Source of the DNA: JAIBJN01 sp035461525
GTDB taxonomy: Bacteria > Actinomycetota > Thermoleophilia > Gaiellales > Gaiellaceae
Length of the DNA: 7,700 bases
Assembly (NCBI GenBank): GCA_035461525.1
Contig: DATHVD010000032.1
Location: forward strand, 1 to 7,700
Reading direction: 5' to 3'
Below the pieces are notes generated by a model. It searched no databases, was not told where the DNA came from, and saw only the letters and a program-made list of their open reading frames with translations. The position numbers and the translations under genes are program-made. This document shows positions 1 through 5,662 of this stretch, in pieces. Every line of letters starts with the position of its first letter. The stretch's first letter is position 1.

Positions 1-248
1 GCCGTTGTGACGGCTGGTGTACTGGCTCGTGACGGACAGGTCGGTGAGGTCGGCGCTCGTGACGCCGGCCTCGGCGGCGTTCCCGCGCAGGTGCGCGAGC
101 GCGATGCCGAGCGCGCCGACTTCCGCGGCCGCCGCCTGCTCTCCGGCGTCGGAGGCCGACATGGAGCCCGGCACGAGCACGAGCGCCACGAGCGCCACGA
201 GCGCGGCGACGACGACGGGAAGCGCGATTTTGGTCGCCTGCTGGACAT
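1..248 (-). CDS. Secreted M36 (fungalysin-type) metallopeptidase paralogue, N-terminal part only, apparent frameshift in signal peptide
   Basis: This is the start of a gene that continues beyond the left edge. From base 228 down to 1 the minus strand reads as a lipoprotein-free Sec signal peptide and early propeptide. It has a hydrophobic core (KIALPVVVAALVALVALVLV), a cleavage-like GSMSA, then GVTSADLTDL and SVTSQYTSRHNG. The neighbouring intact gene has the matching VPSTMSA, GVTAADVSDL and ATSQYTSRHNG, so the two are paralogues. The best start is ATG at 248-246: GGGAG lies six bases upstream and the product would begin MSSRRPK, like MSFKPPG next door. That ATG is in a different frame from the signal peptide, however, and one extra A in the AAAA run (231-228) would join them as MSSRRPKIALPVVV. 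No ATG, GTG or TTG occurs in the signal-peptide frame between the upstream gene and the hydrophobic core. It is either a real frameshift (pseudogene) or a sequence error. The catalytic region lies outside the window. Confidence 0.7.
   Translation of the reverse strand, partial: MSSRRPKSRFPSSSPRSWRSWRSCSCRAPCRPPTPESRRRPRKSARSASRSRTCAGTPPRPASRAPTSPTCPSRASTPAVTT
172..207. repeat. Short 9-bp tandem repeat in signal-peptide coding region
   Basis: The unit GAGCGCCAC occurs twice in direct succession (181-189, 190-198), with degenerate copies on each side (CACGAGCAC before, GAGCGCGGC after). On the minus strand it encodes the repeated Val-Ala-Leu of the hydrophobic core of the signal peptide. Unit length is a multiple of three, so copy changes would lengthen or shorten the core without shifting frame. 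Confidence 0.6.
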
Positions 249-389
249 GGCCATCTCCCTTCTTGCGTCCCGGACGAGCACTCCCTGGTCGAGCTCTGCG
301 GCTGAGCGAACGGCGGGACTTCTCTCTCGAGGGACTGGAACGAGCGGAGCGCCCGTCTCCGGGCGCTCCCCCATCGGTCTGTCGGTTGG
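249..389. other. Intergenic spacer between two M36 peptidase genes
   Basis: This spacer of about 140 bases follows the stop of the intact M36 gene and precedes the start of the next copy on the minus strand. It holds the hairpin at 346-369 and the ribosome binding site AAGGGAG just upstream of the ATG at 248. I see no convincing -35/-10 pair. The downstream copy may have an unrecognised promoter or may depend on read-through from the intact gene. Confidence 0.5.
346..369 (-). terminator. GC-rich hairpin after the intact M36 gene
   Basis: This is a perfect inverted repeat starting about 20 bases after the TAA stop. Read on the minus strand, the arms are GGAGCGCCCG and CGGGCGCTCC (10 bp) around a GAGA loop. 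There is no T-tract after it, so it is not a classical rho-independent terminator; U-poor hairpins are common in high-GC actinobacteria. A closely related hairpin with the same loop follows the remnant gene at 3314-3341, which supports a conserved 3'-end role (termination or mRNA stability). Confidence 0.6.
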
Positions 390-3185
390 TTAGCTGGGCT
401 CGACGAACTGGAAGAAGGCGCGATGCTGCGTGCCGTCGAGGCGGGTGAGCACGAGCTCGCGGCACGTGCCGACCCAGGCCTCCTGCGTCTTCCACGCGTA
501 GGTGTAGACGCCCGTCGCGCTCCGCGAGAGTCCCGACTTGCCCGAAGGCGACGCGTCCTCCGGATACTCGCGCGGCGTGATCGTGCCCTCGGTGATGCTC
601 GGAACCCGCAGCGTCTCGCAGTCGACCTTGCGCGAGAACGGCGAGTTCGTCGGCATCAGGACGTCCAGCCCCGTGGCGCCGGGGATGGTGAACCGAAGCG
701 GCGCGGCCGACCCGGCCTCGACGACGTTCAGCTCCCCGTAGGGCAGGTGCACCGGGGCCAGGAACCCCTCGCGGCAGTCCGGGTGCGTGTCGAACGCCTC
801 GGCGCCCGCGTTGCGGTTCCCCGTCGGGGACTCGGCGCTGTAGCCGAGGCCGCGGCGGGAGAAGGACGCCCAGATCGAGCAGGCGTCGCCCGCGTTCTCG
901 CCGGCGGCGCCGCCGCCGAGCACGTTCGCCGACTCGATGATCGCCCGCGAGGCGACGACGAACGTCGGCCCGCAGCCCTGGAACTTGAGCCCGTCCACCA
1001 TGTACTGCATGGCGCGGTTGTTGCCGCCCGCGTCCCAGGGCTCGTAGATGTTCCCGCTGAAGCCGTGCTTGTCGATCAGGTCCCAGGTCATGTCCCAGAG
1101 GATCGCGGCCCAGACGTGCCCGATCCCGTGCGGCGAGGACACCGACGCGCCGTTGAGCCAGCCGCCGCTCTTGATCGAGTCGTACGTCGCGGGCTGGATC
1201 TCCATGGTTCGCGAATACGGGCGATGGCGGATGCCGTTGCCCTGGCGGCTGTCCTGGAAGAGCGCGTACGGGCCCATGCCGCGCGGGCCCTGCGGATCGT
1301 CGAGCTCGGGGTCGATCATGGCCACGTTGGCGACGTAGTCGCTCCAGCCCTCGCCCGCCTGCTGCTGGTTGCCGCCGGAGCCGAGGCAGTTGATGCCCGG
1401 GCCGCCGGTGAGGCGGTTGGACATGCCGTGGCCGTACTCGTGCCAGATGATCCCGTTCTCGAAGTCACCGTCGCGGATGCCCGGGTGGTTCGGGTGCTTG
1501 CGCACGGTGGCGGTCGCCGGCAGCTCGCCCCTGATCGCGTCGCCCGTCGCCAGGTTGACGCTGATGACGGGGATGTTCGGAGCTGGTGAGGCGGCGCTGA
1601 GCGGGCCGGTCAGGATCGGCGTCGTCGTTCCCGTCGTGTGGGCGACGATCGCCGCGGCTGCACCGGCGGCCTCCGCTTCGCGCACCTTGGAGATGTTCGT
1701 GCAGCCGGTGTTGTTGCCGGCCACGATCGCGACGAAGCCGGCCGGAGCGCCCGCATAGTCGCCGGGAGCGCAGCCGTTGCCGGCGTCGAAGAGCTGGCCG
1801 GAGGTGCCGGCGACGCTCGGCGCCGGGCTGAACCGCGCCCAGCCGCCGCCGTACTCGCCGCCTCCGGCGACGACGACCTGGTTCTGGGAGCCGAACTGGT
1901 TCCCCGGCCACAGGTACATCTGCATCCGCGGCGTGCCCACGCCCGACGGAGTCGAGAAGTTGGCGTTGTTCGTGCCGCCGCCGTCGGCGGCCTCGCAGCG
2001 GACGTAGTCGCCCTCGCCGTCGCCGCGGCCGTAGTTGTTCGCCTGCATGTTGCCGGCGTCCTCGGTCCAGCCGTAGAGGTAGAGGACGTCGTGGAAGGCG
2101 TTGCAGCCGAAGAACAGGTTCGTCACCACCGCGTCGCGGTAGTTTTGGGCGTGCTCGTTCAGGTCGGCCGGGAAGTCGAACTGGAGCCCCGGCCCGCCGT
2201 CGACATCGAAGCCGAAGTCGGGATTGTTGCTCGTCCCGCCGCCCTGACCGGAGTCCTGGTCGAGGTAGGCGTGCGCGTTGTTCCCGCGCGTGATCGTGAA
2301 CTCCGGCCCGACGGCGCCGTCCGTGTCGTGCCAGCCGAATGGCGACGCAAGCGCGTCCGCCGGGTTGCACACGAACCGGCGATCGCCGTCGTTCGGGCTC
2401 TCGAGCGCGAGATCGAGCACGCGGTAGCACGAGCCGTCCGCGACCGGGTCGAGCGAGAACCCGCGCGCGGGGGGGAAGGACTCCGCCGGAGTCGGCAGCT
2501 TCCCGCCCTTGACGGTCGCCGCGAGATCCTCGTGCTCGTCCTCGATCGTCCAGTCCTCGACATCGAGGAGCTCGCCGGTCTCCGCGTCCACCGCCACGTT
2601 CCACAGGTGGATGTCCGAGGAGTCGTCGATCACGAGCTGCCACGCGAGCCGGAGGCCGTCGGCCGTCGGCTGCCAGCCGAGCTTCGCCGGGATGGCATCG
2701 TCGGAGATGCCGCCGCCGGAGACGACGACCGCGCCGTCCTCGCGCCCAATCACCTCAAGGTTGGACGGCTCGTCGAGGTCGAGCTCCTCCGCCGCGGCCT
2801 CAACGGCTTCGGTGGCGTCGAGCTCGGCCTGTCCCGACGCCTCGCGCAGCTCGACGAGGGTGCCGGACGCAAAGAGAACCTCTCCGTCGGCGGAGACGTT
2901 GACGGTGACGTGGCCGCCGAAGACCTCGAGGCCGCGGTAGCTCTGGTTGAGGTTGACGTGGGTGACCCCGTTGTGACGGCTCGTGTACTGGCTCGTCGCG
3001 ACCAGGTCGGAGACGTCGGCGGCTGTGACGCCGAGGTCGGCCGCATTCTCGCTCACGTGCGCCGCCGCGAGCTCGAACGCCTCGTCGGCGCCCTCCTCGC
3101 CGGCCGACATCGTGCTCGGTACGAGCACGAGCGCGACCATGGCAGCGGCCAGGACCAGGATCACTCCTGGCGGTTTGAACGACAT
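390..3185 (-). CDS. Secreted M36 (fungalysin-type) zinc metallopeptidase with PA insert and C-terminal PxKF domain
   Basis: An extracellular zinc endopeptidase of 931 residues. Residues 1-28 are a Sec signal peptide with Lys4, a hydrophobic core and likely cleavage after TMSA. Residues about 40-215 are the FTP and PepSY propeptide (SQYTSRHNGVTHVNLNQ, YRGLEVFGG), expected to inhibit the enzyme and help it fold. The catalytic region begins near 290. A PA domain occupies roughly 430-565, inserted before the active site. The zinc motif HEYGH is at 582-586 (His582 and His586 ligands, Glu583 catalytic), and GEGWSDY supplies the third ligand Glu612, as is typical of M36. Residues about 820-930 match a PxKF domain (PLRFTIPG, GVYTYAWKT, GTCRELV, HRAFFQF), with PLRF in place of PxKF. 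The ATG at 3185 is preceded by AAGGGGG seven bases upstream. The open frame runs further upstream to 5468, but that part has no family resemblance and crosses other genes, so this start is preferred. The domain assignments rest on recognised motifs, not a search. The substrate is unknown; a role in external protein degradation is inferred. Confidence 0.92.
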   Translation of the reverse strand: MSFKPPGVILVLAAAMVALVLVPSTMSAGEEGADEAFELAAAHVSENAADLGVTAADVSDLVATSQYTSRHNGVTHVNLNQSYRGLEVFGGHVTVNVSADGEVLFASGTLVELREASGQAELDATEAVEAAAEELDLDEPSNLEVIGREDGAVVVSGGGISDDAIPAKLGWQPTADGLRLAWQLVIDDSSDIHLWNVAVDAETGELLDVEDWTIEDEHEDLAATVKGGKLPTPAESFPPARGFSLDPVADGSCYRVLDLALESPNDGDRRFVCNPADALASPFGWHDTDGAVGPEFTITRGNNAHAYLDQDSGQGGGTSNNPDFGFDVDGGPGLQFDFPADLNEHAQNYRDAVVTNLFFGCNAFHDVLYLYGWTEDAGNMQANNYGRGDGEGDYVRCEAADGGGTNNANFSTPSGVGTPRMQMYLWPGNQFGSQNQVVVAGGGEYGGGWARFSPAPSVAGTSGQLFDAGNGCAPGDYAGAPAGFVAIVAGNNTGCTNISKVREAEAAGAAAAIVAHTTGTTTPILTGPLSAASPAPNIPVISVNLATGDAIRGELPATATVRKHPNHPGIRDGDFENGIIWHEYGHGMSNRLTGGPGINCLGSGGNQQQAGEGWSDYVANVAMIDPELDDPQGPRGMGPYALFQDSRQGNGIRHRPYSRTMEIQPATYDSIKSGGWLNGASVSSPHGIGHVWAAILWDMTWDLIDKHGFSGNIYEPWDAGGNNRAMQYMVDGLKFQGCGPTFVVASRAIIESANVLGGGAAGENAGDACSIWASFSRRGLGYSAESPTGNRNAGAEAFDTHPDCREGFLAPVHLPYGELNVVEAGSAAPLRFTIPGATGLDVLMPTNSPFSRKVDCETLRVPSITEGTITPREYPEDASPSGKSGLSRSATGVYTYAWKTQEAWVGTCRELVLTRLDGTQHRAFFQFVEPS

Positions 3186-3192
3186 CGCTTTA

Positions 3193-3199
3193 CCCCCTT
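3193..3199 (-). promoter_or_regulatory. Ribosome binding site of the intact M36 gene
   Basis: The minus strand reads AAGGGGG followed by a seven-base spacer (TAAAGCG) and the ATG at 3185-3183. It fixes the start within a long open frame that would otherwise be assigned a far upstream start. Confidence 0.6.
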
Positions 3200-3258
3200 G
3201 CCCCCCAGACAAGAGCCACGCGACCCCAACGGGGGAGCGTCGACTGAAAGCGCCGTCA

Positions 3259-3286
3259 CTCTTACACCCCTCGCCTAGGTTGTCAA
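3259..3286 (-). promoter_or_regulatory. Possible sigma-70-type promoter for the intact M36 gene
   Basis: On the minus strand a perfect -35 hexamer TTGACA (3286-3281) lies about 100 bases before the start codon. The -10 is weak: TAAGAG (3264-3259, 16-base spacer) or TGTAAG (3266-3261, 14-base spacer). The -35 lies downstream of the hairpin that closes the remnant gene, so this would be an independent promoter. The leader also holds a small CCCC-GTT-GGGG inverted repeat (3224-3234) of unknown use. Confidence 0.35.
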
Positions 3287-3313
3287 AGAGAAGCGGGTTT
3301 CCCCCTCGCACAC

Positions 3314-3341
3314 AGAGAGCACCCGTCTCCGGGCGCTCTCT
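3314..3341 (-). terminator. GC-rich hairpin after the M36 remnant
   Basis: On the minus strand the arms AGAGAGCGCCCG and CGGGTGCTCTCT (12 pairs, one of them G-T) enclose a GAGA loop. It begins about 28 bases after the remnant's stop. The inner stem and loop match the hairpin at 346-369, and both are preceded by AGACCGAT. The outer stem differs but stays paired. No T-tract follows. It should separate the remnant from the intact gene's promoter at 3286. Confidence 0.55.
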
Positions 3342-3369
3342 CAGATCGGTCTTCGCGCAGCGCTGGCGC

Positions 3370-3910
3370 TCAGTCGCCTTCGGCGAACTGGAAGAAGGCG
3401 CGGTGCTGGGCGCCATCGGCGCGCGTGGCACGAGCTCGCGGCAGGTGCCGGCCCGGCCCTCCTCCGTCTGCCAGTTGTAGCGGGAGACGCCGGCCGCGTT
3501 GCGCGAGAACGGCGAGCTCGACGCCAGGACGTCCAGGCCGGGGGCGCCGGGGATCGTGAACCGAAGCGGCACGGTCCTCCCCGCGTCGGCCACGTTCCCC
3601 GTGCTCCTCGTGCACGGGAGCCTGGAAGCCGCGCAGGCAGCCCGGTTGCGTGTCGAACGCCTCGTCGCTGTCGTTGCGGATGGTCGTCCCCTGCACGGCG
3701 CTGGGGCCGAGGCCGCGGAGGCCCCGCCGTGGCCGAGACCGTGCGGGAGCGCGAGCGGCGTGCCGTTGAGCCACGCGCCCGTTGATCGAGTCGTACGTGA
3801 ACGGCTGGATCGTCGTGTCGCGGGAGTACGGCCGCGGCCGGATGTCGTTGCCTTCTCCTTGCCGGTCGCGGGCGCCCGCCGCCGTCCTGCCCTTCGCGGC
3901 GGACGTAGTC
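3370..3910 (-). pseudogene. Decayed remnant of an M36 metallopeptidase with PxKF C-terminus
   Basis: Pieces in all three minus-strand frames match the C-terminal third of the intact M36 gene in order. They are GDYVR (about 3910-3895), RQGEGNDIRPRPYSRDTTIQ and FTYDSIN (about 3865-3780), GAWLNGTPLALPHGLGHG (to about 3728), RRGLRGLGPSA to DEAFDTQPGC and APVHEEHG (about 3727-3600), NVADAG, PLRFTIPGAPGLDVL and NWQTEEGRAGTCREL (to about 3430), and DGAQHRAFFQFAEGD ending at TGA 3372-3370. Frame breaks fall near 3870, 3780, 3725, 3597 and 3427. The break near 3725 coincides with loss of about 85 residues that the intact gene has after its GIGHVW. A further 38 or so residues are missing, in frame, inside the PxKF domain. 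The zinc motif, PA domain, propeptide and signal peptide are absent. It cannot make an active peptidase. Several open frames run across it, but none reproduces the family over its length. Confidence 0.85.
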
Positions 3911-3983
3911 GCCGCCGGTCGGGGACGGCCTTCGACGCCGACTGCGCCGGCGCTCTCGAGCGGGGTCCTCGCCAGGGACGCAC
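3911..3983. other. Short spacer between M36 remnant and GNAT gene
   Basis: These 73 bases lie between two divergently oriented units. I cannot align them to the intact M36 gene and see no clear promoter. AGGGA at 3974-3978 is the likely ribosome binding site for the GTG at 3984. The GNAT promoter may lie here or inside the remnant. Confidence 0.4.
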
Positions 3984-4790
3984 GTGTCTCGCTCGGCGTG
4001 GCAGTCTGAGTGGGTGACGGAGGAGCTGGCCCGAGCCCTCGCCTTCGAGGAGGCGCTGCGCGAGCGCTGCGCGGAGCGCGTGGTGCCGTTCGCCTTCGGC
4101 CGCGCCTTCTTCAACGACACGTTCGCGGCCGTCTGGGACCTCAATCACCTGCTGGTGGAGCGGCCCGAGGGCGCGACCGCCGAGGTGCTCGCGGCCGAGG
4201 CCGAGCAGCTCCACAGCGAGGCCGGGCAGACGCACCGGCGGGTGGTCGTCCCGCACGAGGAGGCCGGGTCGGCGCTCGACGCCGGCTTCGCGGACCTCGG
4301 GTGGGACGCGCACCGCTTCCTCTACATGGCCTACCGTGGAGAGGGCTCGCGCCGCGGCGAGGCAGATCGGGCGGACGAGGTCGAGGCCGCGGCGATCTGG
4401 CCGATCCACGAGGCGGTCTCGCGCGCCGAGCCGTGGGCGAGCGAGGAGGTCGTCGTCCAGACGGTGCTCGGCGGCACGAGGCTGGCCGCCGAGCGCGGAG
4501 GCGCCCGCCACTTCGCCGTCCGCGCCGCAGGCGAGGTCGTCAGCGCCGCCGACCTGTACGTCGCCGGGGGCGTCGCGCAGGTCGAGGACGTCGTCACGAG
4601 CCCCGACCATCGCGGCCGCGGCCACGCGAGCGCCGTCGTCGCGCGGGCGATCGAGGCGGCGCTCGCGGGAGGCGCCGAGCTCGTCTTCCTCGTCGCCGAC
4701 GACGTGGACTGGCCCAAGGACCTCTACGCCCGGCTCGGCTTCGAGCCGATCGGCCGCACGTGGGCGTTCCAGCTCTCGGCCGGCGCCTAG
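3984..4790 (+). CDS. GNAT-family N-acetyltransferase
   Basis: A 268-residue soluble protein with a C-terminal GNAT (Gcn5-related) fold, which transfers an acetyl group from acetyl-CoA to an amine. The acetyl-CoA-binding motif A is at about 199-220 (VEDVVTSPDHRGRGHASAVV), with the R-x-x-G-x-A pyrophosphate loop at 210-215. Motif B, LYARLGFEPIGRTWAF, is near 248-263. The N-terminal half (AFGRAFFNDTF, VWDLNHLLVE, LGWDAHRFLYM) may be a second, degenerate GNAT-like half, but this is uncertain. The GTG at 3984 has AGGGA five bases upstream. A GTG at 4014 is an in-frame alternative that gives MTEELARAL and is also plausible. The gene is monocistronic and converges on the Nif3-like gene, sharing CTAG at the stops. 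The substrate is unknown and the neighbours do not suggest one. Confidence 0.85.
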   Translation: MSRSAWQSEWVTEELARALAFEEALRERCAERVVPFAFGRAFFNDTFAAVWDLNHLLVERPEGATAEVLAAEAEQLHSEAGQTHRRVVVPHEEAGSALDAGFADLGWDAHRFLYMAYRGEGSRRGEADRADEVEAAAIWPIHEAVSRAEPWASEEVVVQTVLGGTRLAAERGGARHFAVRAAGEVVSAADLYVAGGVAQVEDVVTSPDHRGRGHASAVVARAIEAALAGGAELVFLVADDVDWPKDLYARLGFEPIGRTWAFQLSAGA

Positions 4791-5662
4791 CTGCGCTCCG
4801 GCCGGCCCGGCGCGAACTCCGCCGCGAGGCCCAGGCTGCGGAACCACGCGACCATGGCGAGCTGCGGCGGCTTCTCCAGGCCGTAGTGCGTCCCGTCGAC
4901 GACGGCGACGCCCGCCTCGTCCGCGAGCGCGCGGAAGGCGCGCACGCCCTCCCGTACGAACGGGAGCCGGCAGCGCGTGGCCGCGTTGCCGGTGACGTAG
5001 GTCTCGCAACCGCGATCCAACGAGGCCTCGAGGATGGCCCGGTCGGCGCCGCCGCCGGCCACGACGGCCACGCGGCCGGCCTCCTCCCGGAAGCGGGAGA
5101 GGACCTCGACGCGGATCTCGGGCCCGAGGAAGGCGCCCAGCCGCACCGCCAGCTCGTCCAGGCTCGCGTCGCTCTCGCCCACGATCGCGGCGCCGCCGGG
5201 GATCCCGCGGGCGATCGGGAAGTACTCCTCGAGCCCGGTGAGGCGAAGCCCCTCGGCGACGAGGCGCGAGGGCGAGACGTCGGGGTGCATGTCGAGCGGC
5301 GCGTGCGCGTGGTAGAAGCTGCACCCCTCCTCGCGTAGCCGCTCGAACGTCGACCGCGCGAGCGGCGCGAAGCCGGCCTCGTCGTCCTCGAAGGCGATCG
5401 CGTGCTCGGAGAAGAGGAGCGTGCCGGGCGGCAGGGAGGCGACGATCGCATCGCTCGGGAACACGCACGCGACGGCGCGCTCGACCGTCTCCGCGCCTCG
5501 GACGAGAAGACCGTTCCAGCGCCCCTCGTAGCCGGCCTCGGCGAAAGCCCGCCAGTACGGATCGGGGTAGAGCAGCGCGAACGTCGGCGCCCAGTCGTCG
5601 CCGGATACGTCCGGCACGCGGAAGTACGCGTCCAGCGCGGCTACGACCTCGTCGAGCCTCAC
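4787..5662 (-). CDS. Nif3-like dinuclear metal center protein
   Basis: A 291-residue cytoplasmic protein of the Nif3/YbgI (DUF34) family, which binds two metal ions; the physiological reaction is unsettled (often labelled GTP cyclohydrolase I type 2 homologue). Visible motifs are LLFSEHAIAF at 82-91, FYHAHAPLDMHPD at 116-128 with ligand-like Asp124, VAVVAGGGADRAIL at 198-211, YVTGN at 222-226 and DGTHYGLE at 256-263 with His259 and Glu263. In well-studied members the first motif has a His-His pair; here it is Glu86-His87, so one canonical ligand is changed. The GTG start at 5662 overlaps the ligD stop as GTGA, and GGGAGG lies five bases upstream, which supports this start and translational coupling to ligD. 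A longer open frame upstream (to 6340) only overlaps ligD out of frame. Family assignment rests on the C-terminal motifs and is fairly firm. Confidence 0.85.
   Translation of the reverse strand: MRLDEVVAALDAYFRVPDVSGDDWAPTFALLYPDPYWRAFAEAGYEGRWNGLLVRGAETVERAVACVFPSDAIVASLPPGTLLFSEHAIAFEDDEAGFAPLARSTFERLREEGCSFYHAHAPLDMHPDVSPSRLVAEGLRLTGLEEYFPIARGIPGGAAIVGESDASLDELAVRLGAFLGPEIRVEVLSRFREEAGRVAVVAGGGADRAILEASLDRGCETYVTGNAATRCRLPFVREGVRAFRALADEAGVAVVDGTHYGLEKPPQLAMVAWFRSLGLAAEFAPGRPERS

Noticed and set aside
226..248. Programmed frameshifting in the left M36 copy
   Set aside because: A four-A run without a clear slippery heptamer or stimulatory structure, only six codons after the start, is weak support. 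A mutation or sequence error is simpler.
423..3278. Long plus-strand open frames opposite the M36 gene
   Set aside because: They are Arg/Val/Ala/Asp-rich complements of the coding frame with no recognisable motif, and the M36 reading is far better supported.
3370..3774. A 134-residue minus-strand open frame as a separate small gene
   Set aside because: It contains two family-matching pieces (RRGLRGLGPSA to PVHEEHG, and DGAQHRAFFQF) separated by out-of-frame sequence whose true match lies in another frame. It is part of the decayed M36 remnant.
390..5468. A single 1692-residue minus-strand open frame spanning the M36 gene and everything up to 5468
   Set aside because: Only the part from 3185 down reads as a protein family, with its own ribosome binding site and signal peptide. 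The upstream part is Arg/Ala-rich and runs antisense to the GNAT gene and out of frame with the Nif3-like gene, which is typical of spurious open frames in GC-rich DNA.
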